A stretch of 14,316 bases of DNA. Source: Flammula alnicola (Eukaryota > Basidiomycota > Agaricomycetes > Agaricales > Strophariaceae). This document shows positions 1 through 8,193 of the stretch, piece by piece (the stretch's first letter is position 1; the number at the start of each line of letters is the position of its first letter). The position numbers and the translations under genes are program-made. The notes under the pieces are model-generated. The model had not been told where the DNA came from and searched no databases. It was given only the letters and a program-made list of their open reading frames with translations. Location of the stretch: NCBI GenBank assembly GCA_015499995.1, contig JADNRV010000757.1, positions 1-14,316 on the forward strand, given 5' to 3'.

Positions 1-474
1 CAGTGGGCGGGCGGCGCCTTTTGATCAGTGTGAGTGGATTTTGGTGTTTTGGGCTTTTTTTTGAGGAGACTGACGTTTTTCCCTCCTTCAAACAGCTTTC
101 TGCCTCATCATCGACCTCGCGGCGGGCGGGACGTCGGGGTGGTTCCCGGATAACAAGGGCGGGAAGCCGTAGTTTGATGGCTCGTTGAGTGCGTACTTCT
201 GCTTTTTTGCTGTGTTTTCGGAATTAGATTTTTTCTCTTTTCGGAATGAGATAAGGAGGAGGAGAGCTGACGTTGGTACTTTATATAGCCGCGATGAGGG
301 TACACACGCGCAGGATACGTGGGCTGCGATGTGGCCCGCGAGTGCGGATGACAGGGCGTTTAGGATGCGAGTTGGCTTGGCTTTTTGTTGCCTTTCTCCG
401 TTTCGTTTCGTTTCGTTTGTTTGTCGAGCGTGCCTTTGGGCTTGGACTGGCGAAAGCGAAAGCGAAAGAGAAGG

Positions 475-479
475 AGGAC
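475..479. repeat. Target-site duplication, left copy (AGGAC)
   Basis: AGGAC directly precedes the 5' LTR and is repeated directly after the 3' LTR. A 5-bp duplication is typical of Ty3/gypsy integrases. Confidence 0.95.
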
Positions 480-494
480 TGTGACGGTAGTCAC

Positions 495-591
495 TGACTC
501 ACCCAAACTTGGACGTTAGTCAAGTAACTTACATCATCTTTCTTACCGTAGGTTTCTATAACATTCCATATTATTCAATAAGTATTACGTA
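495..591 (+). promoter_or_regulatory. Cluster of bZIP-type sites in LTR U3
   Basis: TGACTCA at 495-501 is a perfect Gcn4/AP-1 site. TTAGTCA at 516-522 fits the Yap1 element TTA(C/G)T(C/A)A. TTACGTA at 585-591 is one base short of the palindromic Yap-type TTACGTAA. All lie upstream of the TATA box, where an enhancer would be expected, and recur in the 3' LTR at +8311. Regulation by starvation or oxidative stress is an inference from site identity only. Confidence 0.5.
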
Positions 592-604
592 GGCAGATTT
601 TTAG

Positions 605-612
605 TATATAAA
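605..612 (+). promoter_or_regulatory. TATA box of the LTR promoter
   Basis: TATATAAA lies 125 bp into the LTR. I see no ATG between the expected start region and 871, so the Gag-Pol ATG would be the first on the transcript. Confidence 0.7.
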
Positions 613-714
613 GAGTCGGATAGCTAGTAGAGTAGACGACCTTGAATTTAGTGTTTATCCTATCTTTCGAGGTTTGACCGTGTGCCGGGACTCGTGTTCT
701 CACGCCCCGTCACA

Positions 715-870
715 TATTTTTGATATTAACACACTCTACTACTCTTTCTACAACTACTCGACACTACTCTTCTCGACGACCAACCCTCGGAGACCTCTTG
801 GTTTGATCACCCAGGAAATCCAGGTACGTTGTCATTAGTCTTGTGTATACTAACAACTATTCTGCATTAG
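715..870 (+). other. Retrotransposon untranslated leader
   Basis: 156 nt between the 5' LTR and the Gag-Pol ATG, pyrimidine-rich in the middle (CTACTACTCTTTCTAC and similar, 735-775). A primer-binding site is expected right after the LTR, but the sequence there (TATTTTTGATATTAACAC) has no TGG to match a tRNA 3'-CCA end, so the primer is not identified. The 3' third is an intron-like segment (824-870). Confidence 0.7.
824..870 (+). other. Spliceosomal-type intron in the retrotransposon leader (47 nt)
   Basis: The donor CAG|GTACGT starts at 824, a perfect TACTAAC branch site is at 848-854, and the acceptor CATTAG ends at 870, immediately before the ATG at 871. Branch-to-acceptor distance and total length are normal for basidiomycete introns. 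Splicing would leave the Gag-Pol frame unchanged and only shorten the leader. Its presence in a recently inserted copy means that the RNA reverse-transcribed was not spliced here. Confidence 0.7.
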
Positions 871-3800
871 ATGGCGACCAGGAAGATTCCGGCGCGCAGT
901 GGCAAGGGCCAGAAGGGACACGTCATCCCTGAGGAAGGTCCTACCACCGAGTCGAATGCAGGCTCGCCTGCACTGAGAGCGAGCTCCAGGCAGGAGCCAG
1001 CGGCGGCAACTAGCGCCGCTGGCACCAACCTCGACAGGGACGTCGAGGTGGAGGACGTGCGCGGTCGATTAGACCGTCGCGGAGAAAATGACAGCCACGG
1101 GAAAGCAAACCGTGTAGCTGAGACAAGCGGAGCCGCTGCAGCGAGGCCCGCTCGTCGTAGTATTAGCCTTGACTCCCCGCGTAACCAGTCTGTGGTGCGG
1201 GAGTCGGGAATTAGTGACCCTGTCGTACAAGATGCTAGGCAAGTAGTAGCCGAAACAAGAGACATGGTGAAATCTCTCTTTGAACAGCTGGGTACCATGT
1301 CAGAAACCCAAAAAACGGTGAATAGTACACTTGCTCAGAGGCTAGGTACGATTGAGAGGGCACTGGGAATCTCAGAGGATTCCGGTAATAAGAAAATGTA
1401 TACGGAAACAGAGTACAGTCCCGATCCGGAGGTTGGGACAGGATCCAAAGGTAAAGCAATAGATCCGGCAAATTGGGGAAACGTCGACATCCCTGAAAGT
1501 GAGCGGGATCCAGCAGTGCAGCAGGCGCTGCATGCTCAAGCTAACAACCATAGGGCCGAGCGTGAACAGATTGGCCACGACGATTGGTTTCAAGAAGACG
1601 ATATCGATGAAGAGATGATAGAATTTCAAGAACTTGAACGGAAATATCTTGCAGCGAAGAGCAAACTTCATGGTAACGCTGTAGATTGGAACAATGATGA
1701 GCCTGTTCATAGAGAACGAATCTCGAGTACGCCAATGTCTCGAGACGTTGAGGACTTAATAGATCAGGCATCGAGACAGCGACTCTTTGCAAAGAAAGCT
1801 GAGGCCATTAGGCCAAGCAATCAGTTACCTCCCGAGAGCTTGTTGGGTCAGTTTTTCCACAAACCGAGGAACGGAGCAGCGAATTCGGGAACTAATCAAT
1901 TAGGCGCCCAGTTCGCAGGCCCGTTGGAAACGGCGGGTAATACCACTTCCGTTACTCGATACAAGCCGTTATCACCTACGGCGCCTGACAAGTACCATGG
2001 AGATGCTGACTTCATGAAATTTTATAAGTACATCACGCAGTGCGAACGCTTCTGCGAGGAAGCGGCGCTGCCAGCTAAAGATCAAGTTGTTAAATGTGCA
2101 GATTACCTGACCGGGAAAGCATATAAATTTTACTCGACTATGGTTTCACTAAACGTACACCAGTGGGATCGACAGAAATTCTTCACGGAGTTATACAATT
2201 ATTGCTTTCCGCCCGATTTCCGTCTCAGGCAACGCAAGAAACTCGAGAACTTCGCCCAGGGAAATATGACAGTTGCGGAATACGCGGCTGAGTTGATGGT
2301 TCTCTACCGAATCGTGGGTAAGTCCACTCCGGGTCAGAGAGTGGATCGACTATGGAACGGCTTGAGACCGGAATTACAGTCTGCCCTGTGGAAAGAAGGG
2401 TTAGATTATGAGCAGAATACCTGGGATGAAGTGATACAAGTTGCTACGAGGTATGAGGTAGCAGAACAAATTGAGAATAGTCAGAGACGGGCGCAAAAAG
2501 CGCAGAGTAACCCAGGTAGATCTAATTTTGGTGATCGAAAAGTTCGTTTCGAGGGGAATCGACAGAGTGATTCCAACACGCACCGTGATTTCAGACAGAA
2601 TGATTCCAACACGCGCCGTGATTTCACACCACGGAATGAAGGGAATTTTAAAAATAAGTTTGACAGTTCCAAGCGCGAGAAAGGAAGTGAGCGCTTTAGG
2701 GACAATAAGAAGCCAGAGAACTCATCTGGACAGATAAAATGCTTCCGTTGCGGAGGACTAGGGCATATCGGCAAGCAGTGCCCTAGCAGCCAAGTAGTCA
2801 AATCTAATGACAGGTCAGGCAAGCCACCCGGCGCTAAGAGTTTTAGTATCGATATTGCCGTGGATAATGAGAATACTCTAGCAGCACTAGAAAGTACCAC
2901 TGAGCCGGCTGCGGAGTCATACTGCATGGCAGTGGATATGGCGGCGTGTGGGATAACTCACGAGAGGGCCGACCATGCGCAAGCAGGCACCGCGGGAACG
3001 GAAGAGGTCATCGAGACAGAAGCGACGAAGTCGTTTACAGATGCCGCACGTTCATTGTATGACCCAGATAGTGGGGATTGGATGGATGGTAAATTAGGTA
3101 GCCCTGTGTGCGAGATTGTTAAGCACCAGTTGGAGACAATGAGACCATACCCAGGAGATCCTTGCTGGGAAGGGCAGGTAATAGACCGCTTTATTGTATA
3201 TCCTACAGCGGGCGGTCAGAAGCTTGTTATAATGGACGACGTAACATTGGACGACGAGATCGTGGACATCGGAATGGTGTTGCGACCGGGTTTCTTAATC
3301 GGACGATGGTTCGCTATTAAGCGCACGCAAGCGACTCGGGTGCGCGTGAAGCCGCTTAAGCGCTGGCATCGGAAAACGCCCAAGATTGACCCTTGGGAAA
3401 TGAATACTGCGTGGAAACTTGCTACTGGACGTGGTTTCTCGAAGTTCTTGACTTCGTCGAAGGCCGAGAGGTCGAAGCGGATGGGCCGCTTTGATGTGCA
3501 CTTCGATTGTGATAATGATGGCTACGAAATTTTCGACTGGGAGTTGGGAAGCCACTTTGCCATTCCAGCTCATAACTTGGAAAACCCCAAGTTTAACATT
3601 AGGCATTGGTATTTTAAGAGGCTGGTTAAGTTTCTTAAGAAAGGATTCTTTGCAGTATACAACAATCTTGAGGACTATGATCTGGCTTGCCTTTTCAGTG
3701 CTGAAAGGCAGGAGGGCAGGGAGTATGAAGAAATTTTAGACTATCTAGTTGAGTGCTACAGCTCAGAAAGCGAAAGTTCCGAAGGATATGAAGACGTTGC

Positions 3801-6800
3801 AACAGATTCGGAGTGGGATAAGGACGCGGAATATCTCGAAGAACACGTTATCGAATTAAGCGCCCAAGAGCCGCAAGAGGATGTGATCCCATCTGCGCAA
3901 AGAAATGCAGCGCGGGTCAAAGATCCCTCACGCGTGGTACCTAATCCAATCGTAATCGTCACTAATGTCATGGGAAAGCCAGCTAGAGCTCTCATTGACA
4001 CCGGATCTTTGTGTGATTTCATGTCATCAACCTTGGTAGATCAACTTAGACTCCAAAAGGAGGAATTGAAAACGCCGTTGACAGTTCAGCTAGCAGTCTT
4101 AGGCTCTAGATCTAAGGTAAACTACAGAACAACTGCAGAGTTTGCCTATCAAGACATTAAAGAGCAACGGAAATTTGACATTATCAACTTATCAAGCTAT
4201 GACTTGATACTAGGAACTCCGTTTATTTACCAACACCAAGTGTTGGTAGGATTAAACCCAACTCGAGTAATTATTGGAAGCCGCGAAGCGTTACCTATTA
4301 GAGGTTCGTCAGTCCGAACATTGGAATCTCGAGCAGCTCGACTACGCGAAGAGAATCTCGATGATGTGCGAGAATTCCTGCGAGAAAGAGCTGCACCATT
4401 GTGCAAAATGGCATCAGAAACTCCGTTACCACCATTGCGAGAAATCAACCATCGCATAGATCTAATTGACGATCAAATGCAGTACCCGTGGCGACCAGCA
4501 CGATGCCCTGAAGCGTTTCTAAGTCAATGGATTGAAAAGCGGAACGCGTACGTAGATACAGGGCGTTGGGAAATCACCAACTCGAGGAATACGGTTCCGA
4601 TGATGTTTATTCCCAAGCCCGCAAAACCAGGTGAAGTTGCTAAGTTAAGGACACCAATCGATTTGAGACCGAGGAACTCTAACACGAAGAAAATGCCAAG
4701 TCCTTTACCTGACATTGATGGAATAATGCGCCGTGTCGCGGGTAAGCGTTATCGAAGCTTGCTGGACCTTAAAGATGCATATGAGCAGGTCAGAATCAAG
4801 CCAGATGACGTCTGGAAGACTGCGTTCGCAACGCCGAATGGTAATATGGTCAGCCATGTGATCCAAATCGGTGATTGCAATGCGCCCGCAACGTTTCAGG
4901 CGCTAATGAATCATATCTTTTCGCCGCACATCGGGAAATTCTTGGATGCTTATCTAGACGATATTGTCATCTATTCAGACACTCTAGAAGAGCACATTAA
5001 GCATGTGTTGACTGTTCTTGAGATTCTAGAAAAGGAGAAGTTTTACTTGTCAGCTAACAAGTTGGATTTTTTGTGCAAGCGTGTCAAGATTCTGGGACGC
5101 ATCGTTGACGACGATGGCATCCAAATGGATCCTCATAAAGTCGACGCCTTGATCAGATGGAAAACGCCCACTAATCGAGATCTGTTGCGCGGGTTTCTTG
5201 GTGCCGCGGGTTATCTCGCAGATGACATTGATGGAGTGCGAATTCCTATGGGAATTTTGCATACCTTAACCAGTAAAGAGATACCATTTCGTTGGGATTT
5301 CACGCATCAACGTGCGTTCGAAGAAATCAAAGAGCGCGCGAATAGGTGCCGAGATCACCATAGGCGCCCATTGGATTACTCGGATGGGGCGCCGCCTATC
5401 AACATTGTTACAGATGCGTGTACGTCAGGAATTGCTGGCGTGATTAGTCAAGGAGAAGACTGGAAAACTGCGTCAGTAGCCGCATTCTATTCTGCAAAAC
5501 TGACACCAGCTCAACAGAACTATCCAGTTCACGAAGTCGAGATGCTTGCAGGTCTCGAGACCATGATGCGATATCGAGATCTGCTACTTGGCGTTAAGTT
5601 TAGGTGGTATACTGATCATAAGGGTCTTGTTACTGTACTCAACCATCGTGATGTCGATCGGACGAGCAACGGCCGGAGGGCGCGGTGGCTTGAAAAACTT
5701 AGCATGTTCAACTTTGAAGTCATCTACGTGCCAGGGTCAGAAAATATATTGAGTGATGCACTCTCGCGGATCTACTCTAACGACGCACCAGGGACCGTAC
5801 GGGCGCCTAGCGAATATACAGAGTATGACGATCCCGAGAACGGAACGTCGATGGTCGAGGCAACTCAAGTGATTGCTGCACCAGTGTTGGTTGGTATGGA
5901 GGCCGAATGCGCCTCGATGGGTCCAAATTACATTGGACGCCGGAGCAGGAAAGTTCGTGAGCGCGAGGGCGCAGAGACTGGACGACCCGAAACCTCGGAT
6001 GAGTTTGCCGCCCGTGTGAAGGATACCTTCCAGTTGAATGGGCCACGAGAAGGGTCGGAGGGCGAGAATACTGAATTGGCATCACGAAACGAAAGGTTAG
6101 TGATTCGGATTCCAGCTCGAAGAAGGAAGAATGCTGATTCGTCGATCCAGGAAGTAGGCGACATGCGGGAGGCCAACATGGGCGCTTCTGAGAATGCGAC
6201 AGCAGAGAACGCTGGTGATACCACAAGCAATGTATTACCATTAGATCTCGCAAAAGAATTGGCTGGTTTCGATATATGTGCTGTCATTAAGGGAAAGTAC
6301 ACTGGTGATTCGGTGTTTGGGTCCATAGTGGAGAAGCCTGAAGAATACAAAAACTTCGAGTTTGATAGTGAATCTGGGTTGCTTTACCTGAAGCAGGAGA
6401 GGAATAAACTCCTTTGTATTCCAAATGTAAAGGTCAAGGGTCGCTCAGTTAGAGAAATAATCATTGCTGAGGGGCATACATTGTTGGCTCATCTGAGTTA
6501 CAAGAAGACTTATGCATATCTGCGGGATTATGTCTGGTGGAAATCTATGGCTAGTGACATAGAGAGTTATTGCAACTCCTGCATGACTTGTAAACGAAGT
6601 AAGGACAGCCACGCGAAACAATATGGGTTATTAAATCCGTTAGATCTTCAAGGAAGGCCCTGGGATGCGATTGGTATTGACTTCGTGGGACCGTTGCCCA
6701 GTTCAGACAACCGTGATGGGTCGTTCGACATGATTGTCGTGGTAATTGATCTATTTTCGGGTATGGTTCACCTGGTGCCAGGGCGTACAGACTACAAGGC

Positions 6801-8193
6801 GAAAGACATCGCTGAGTTGGTATTTGCAGAGATATATAAGCACCATGGGCTGCCGACCTCGATTGTCAGTGATCGTGATAGATGGTTCACGAGCCATTTT
6901 TGGGAAGAATTGAATAAGCTGATTGGTACAAAGCTGCGTATGTCGAGCGCTTATCACCCACAGTCGGATGGCGCTACAGAGCGGGCTAATAAAACTATTG
7001 CACAAATGTTGAGGCATTGCATTTCGTCCAATCAAAAGGATTGGGTACAGAAATTGCCCGCTATTGAGTTTGCTATTAACTCTGCGCGCTCGGAGAGCAC
7101 GGGCTTTGCGCCGTTCTTTCTCAATACAGGACGTATGCCACGCTCCTTCATTTGGCAGTCTAATCAGCCAGATGAGTACCCCGGGGTGCGTGCGTTTGCA
7201 AAGCGCATGAAATCTGCGATCATGCGTGCGCACGATGGCTTAATTGCGTCGCGCGTAAAGTCTGTCAGGAATGCGAATAGGAAACGCGTGAAGACGCCGT
7301 TTGCAATTAAGGACTTCGTGTACATTTCAACTAGGAACATTAGTATTCCGAAGGGCTTCAGTCAGAAGTTGGCGCCTAGGTTCATAGGGCCGTATCAAAT
7401 TACGGAGGACTTTGGTAATAACTCTTACCGAGTCAAACTACCACCCAGCTTGACAAAACGGGGTGTTCATGACGTGTTTCACGCGTCGTTGTTACGGATT
7501 CATATGCCTAACGATGATCGGCTGTTCCCAGGGCGCTTAGATACTCAAATCTTCGCCGACGAAGACTTGGAGGGCGAGTGGGCAGTACAAAGAATCATCT
7601 CACATGCCGGAGAAGGAAAAAATTCTGTATTTGAAGTACTGTGGAAGTCAGGGGATAAAAGCTGGCTACCATACAGTGAAGTTAAACATCTTCATGAGTT
7701 TGAAGAATATTTAGATGCTAAGGGAGCCAAGAATATCGGAGAACTTTCTAGAGAAATCGGTAAGGAGGTTCCAGACGATCCTCAGATTTTTGCCGGATCA
7801 GCTCAATTTGAAATGGACTATAGCAGTAGGAATTATAAGGACGGAGACAAAGTGTTACAATTTTCAAGTTTGCCCCCATCACATTACTCCTGCCTTGCGC
7901 TAGCGCTGGTACCCTTCGTTGTCACGCACATGGCCACCAGTTCCGATACTACCACTGCACAAGCTCAACTTGCAGACTCCATCAGCGAATTGAGCATTGG
8001 CGGGATTTTCCCAAAGACGCCCGCTCTAGACAACGGATCTCACTCAGAATCCACACACCAACCGGAAGTCACATCTACCTCGACGACAGCTGCATTGCTC
8101 CCCACGCTAGCCATGAGTCGATCTCGACACCTCTTTTGGCCGAGAACCCAAACGTCGCGAGTACGCACGCGGAAACGTTTCCGATGGATATAG
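871..8193 (+). CDS. Gag-Pol polyprotein of the Ty3/gypsy chromovirus-type element (2440 aa)
   Basis: One open frame makes capsid and all enzymes for reverse transcription and integration. In order: charged N-terminus with a likely coiled coil (about 117-165); Gag capsid region (about 371-535); a 33-bp in-frame repeat (RQxDSNTxRDF, about 564-585); zinc knuckle CX2CX4HX4C (C624, C627, H632, C637); a region with a duplicated module (772-817 and 872-917); retropepsin (IDTGS, Asp1043; LILG later); reverse transcriptase (about 1235-1415; LLDLKDAY Asp1299; YLDD 1361-1364); RNase H (Asp1515, Glu1557, Asp1582); a long charged linker (about 1650-1840); integrase zinc finger (H1869, H1874, C1904, C1907) and core D1937, D2001, E2037 with DX35E spacing; GPY motif (2173-2175); chromodomain-like module (2236-2285). 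The tail past 2286 is not recognised. Every catalytic residue I looked for is present. There is no frameshift between Gag and Pol. The start is the first ATG after the leader intron. Confidence 0.96.
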   Translation: MATRKIPARSGKGQKGHVIPEEGPTTESNAGSPALRASSRQEPAAATSAAGTNLDRDVEVEDVRGRLDRRGENDSHGKANRVAETSGAAAARPARRSISLDSPRNQSVVRESGISDPVVQDARQVVAETRDMVKSLFEQLGTMSETQKTVNSTLAQRLGTIERALGISEDSGNKKMYTETEYSPDPEVGTGSKGKAIDPANWGNVDIPESERDPAVQQALHAQANNHRAEREQIGHDDWFQEDDIDEEMIEFQELERKYLAAKSKLHGNAVDWNNDEPVHRERISSTPMSRDVEDLIDQASRQRLFAKKAEAIRPSNQLPPESLLGQFFHKPRNGAANSGTNQLGAQFAGPLETAGNTTSVTRYKPLSPTAPDKYHGDADFMKFYKYITQCERFCEEAALPAKDQVVKCADYLTGKAYKFYSTMVSLNVHQWDRQKFFTELYNYCFPPDFRLRQRKKLENFAQGNMTVAEYAAELMVLYRIVGKSTPGQRVDRLWNGLRPELQSALWKEGLDYEQNTWDEVIQVATRYEVAEQIENSQRRAQKAQSNPGRSNFGDRKVRFEGNRQSDSNTHRDFRQNDSNTRRDFTPRNEGNFKNKFDSSKREKGSERFRDNKKPENSSGQIKCFRCGGLGHIGKQCPSSQVVKSNDRSGKPPGAKSFSIDIAVDNENTLAALESTTEPAAESYCMAVDMAACGITHERADHAQAGTAGTEEVIETEATKSFTDAARSLYDPDSGDWMDGKLGSPVCEIVKHQLETMRPYPGDPCWEGQVIDRFIVYPTAGGQKLVIMDDVTLDDEIVDIGMVLRPGFLIGRWFAIKRTQATRVRVKPLKRWHRKTPKIDPWEMNTAWKLATGRGFSKFLTSSKAERSKRMGRFDVHFDCDNDGYEIFDWELGSHFAIPAHNLENPKFNIRHWYFKRLVKFLKKGFFAVYNNLEDYDLACLFSAERQEGREYEEILDYLVECYSSESESSEGYEDVATDSEWDKDAEYLEEHVIELSAQEPQEDVIPSAQRNAARVKDPSRVVPNPIVIVTNVMGKPARALIDTGSLCDFMSSTLVDQLRLQKEELKTPLTVQLAVLGSRSKVNYRTTAEFAYQDIKEQRKFDIINLSSYDLILGTPFIYQHQVLVGLNPTRVIIGSREALPIRGSSVRTLESRAARLREENLDDVREFLRERAAPLCKMASETPLPPLREINHRIDLIDDQMQYPWRPARCPEAFLSQWIEKRNAYVDTGRWEITNSRNTVPMMFIPKPAKPGEVAKLRTPIDLRPRNSNTKKMPSPLPDIDGIMRRVAGKRYRSLLDLKDAYEQVRIKPDDVWKTAFATPNGNMVSHVIQIGDCNAPATFQALMNHIFSPHIGKFLDAYLDDIVIYSDTLEEHIKHVLTVLEILEKEKFYLSANKLDFLCKRVKILGRIVDDDGIQMDPHKVDALIRWKTPTNRDLLRGFLGAAGYLADDIDGVRIPMGILHTLTSKEIPFRWDFTHQRAFEEIKERANRCRDHHRRPLDYSDGAPPINIVTDACTSGIAGVISQGEDWKTASVAAFYSAKLTPAQQNYPVHEVEMLAGLETMMRYRDLLLGVKFRWYTDHKGLVTVLNHRDVDRTSNGRRARWLEKLSMFNFEVIYVPGSENILSDALSRIYSNDAPGTVRAPSEYTEYDDPENGTSMVEATQVIAAPVLVGMEAECASMGPNYIGRRSRKVREREGAETGRPETSDEFAARVKDTFQLNGPREGSEGENTELASRNERLVIRIPARRRKNADSSIQEVGDMREANMGASENATAENAGDTTSNVLPLDLAKELAGFDICAVIKGKYTGDSVFGSIVEKPEEYKNFEFDSESGLLYLKQERNKLLCIPNVKVKGRSVREIIIAEGHTLLAHLSYKKTYAYLRDYVWWKSMASDIESYCNSCMTCKRSKDSHAKQYGLLNPLDLQGRPWDAIGIDFVGPLPSSDNRDGSFDMIVVVIDLFSGMVHLVPGRTDYKAKDIAELVFAEIYKHHGLPTSIVSDRDRWFTSHFWEELNKLIGTKLRMSSAYHPQSDGATERANKTIAQMLRHCISSNQKDWVQKLPAIEFAINSARSESTGFAPFFLNTGRMPRSFIWQSNQPDEYPGVRAFAKRMKSAIMRAHDGLIASRVKSVRNANRKRVKTPFAIKDFVYISTRNISIPKGFSQKLAPRFIGPYQITEDFGNNSYRVKLPPSLTKRGVHDVFHASLLRIHMPNDDRLFPGRLDTQIFADEDLEGEWAVQRIISHAGEGKNSVFEVLWKSGDKSWLPYSEVKHLHEFEEYLDAKGAKNIGELSREIGKEVPDDPQIFAGSAQFEMDYSSRNYKDGDKVLQFSSLPPSHYSCLALALVPFVVTHMATSSDTTTAQAQLADSISELSIGGIFPKTPALDNGSHSESTHQPEVTSTSTTAALLPTLAMSRSRHLFWPRTQTSRVRTRKRFRWI
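2560..2625 (+). repeat. 33-bp tandem repeat in the Gag nucleocapsid region, two units
   Basis: Units 2560-2592 and 2593-2625 differ at three of 33 positions. They encode RQSDSNTHRDF and RQNDSNTRRDF, basic and polar sequence just before the zinc knuckle, where RNA binding would be expected. The near-identity of the units suggests a recent duplication. Confidence 0.85.

Larger units (their letters stand above)
480..714 (+). repeat. 5' LTR (235 bp)
   Basis: Starts TGTGACGG and ends CCGTCACA, an 8-bp perfect inverted terminal repeat with the usual TG...CA ends. It is identical to 8791-9025. It contains a TATA box at 605-612, so U3 is roughly the first 150 bp and transcription probably starts around 630-640 (inferred). 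GTGAC/GTCAC at 481-494 forms a small inverted repeat at the very start. Confidence 0.97.

Noticed and set aside
867..1298. Long antisense open frame opposite the start of Gag-Pol
   Set aside because: Mirror of a strongly coding frame; Ser/Arg/Leu-rich composition typical of antisense shadow and no recognisable motif. The same holds for other antisense frames in 1235-7233.
8136..8183. TTG start for the second retrotransposon frame
   Set aside because: The codon is TTG; eukaryotic initiation there is unlikely. The first ATG is 8184, and the frame is open upstream without ATG.
7930..8193. Independent gene starting at the ATG at 7930
   Set aside because: It is in the Gag-Pol frame with no stop before it, so it is simply the polyprotein tail; internal initiation cannot be excluded but nothing supports it.
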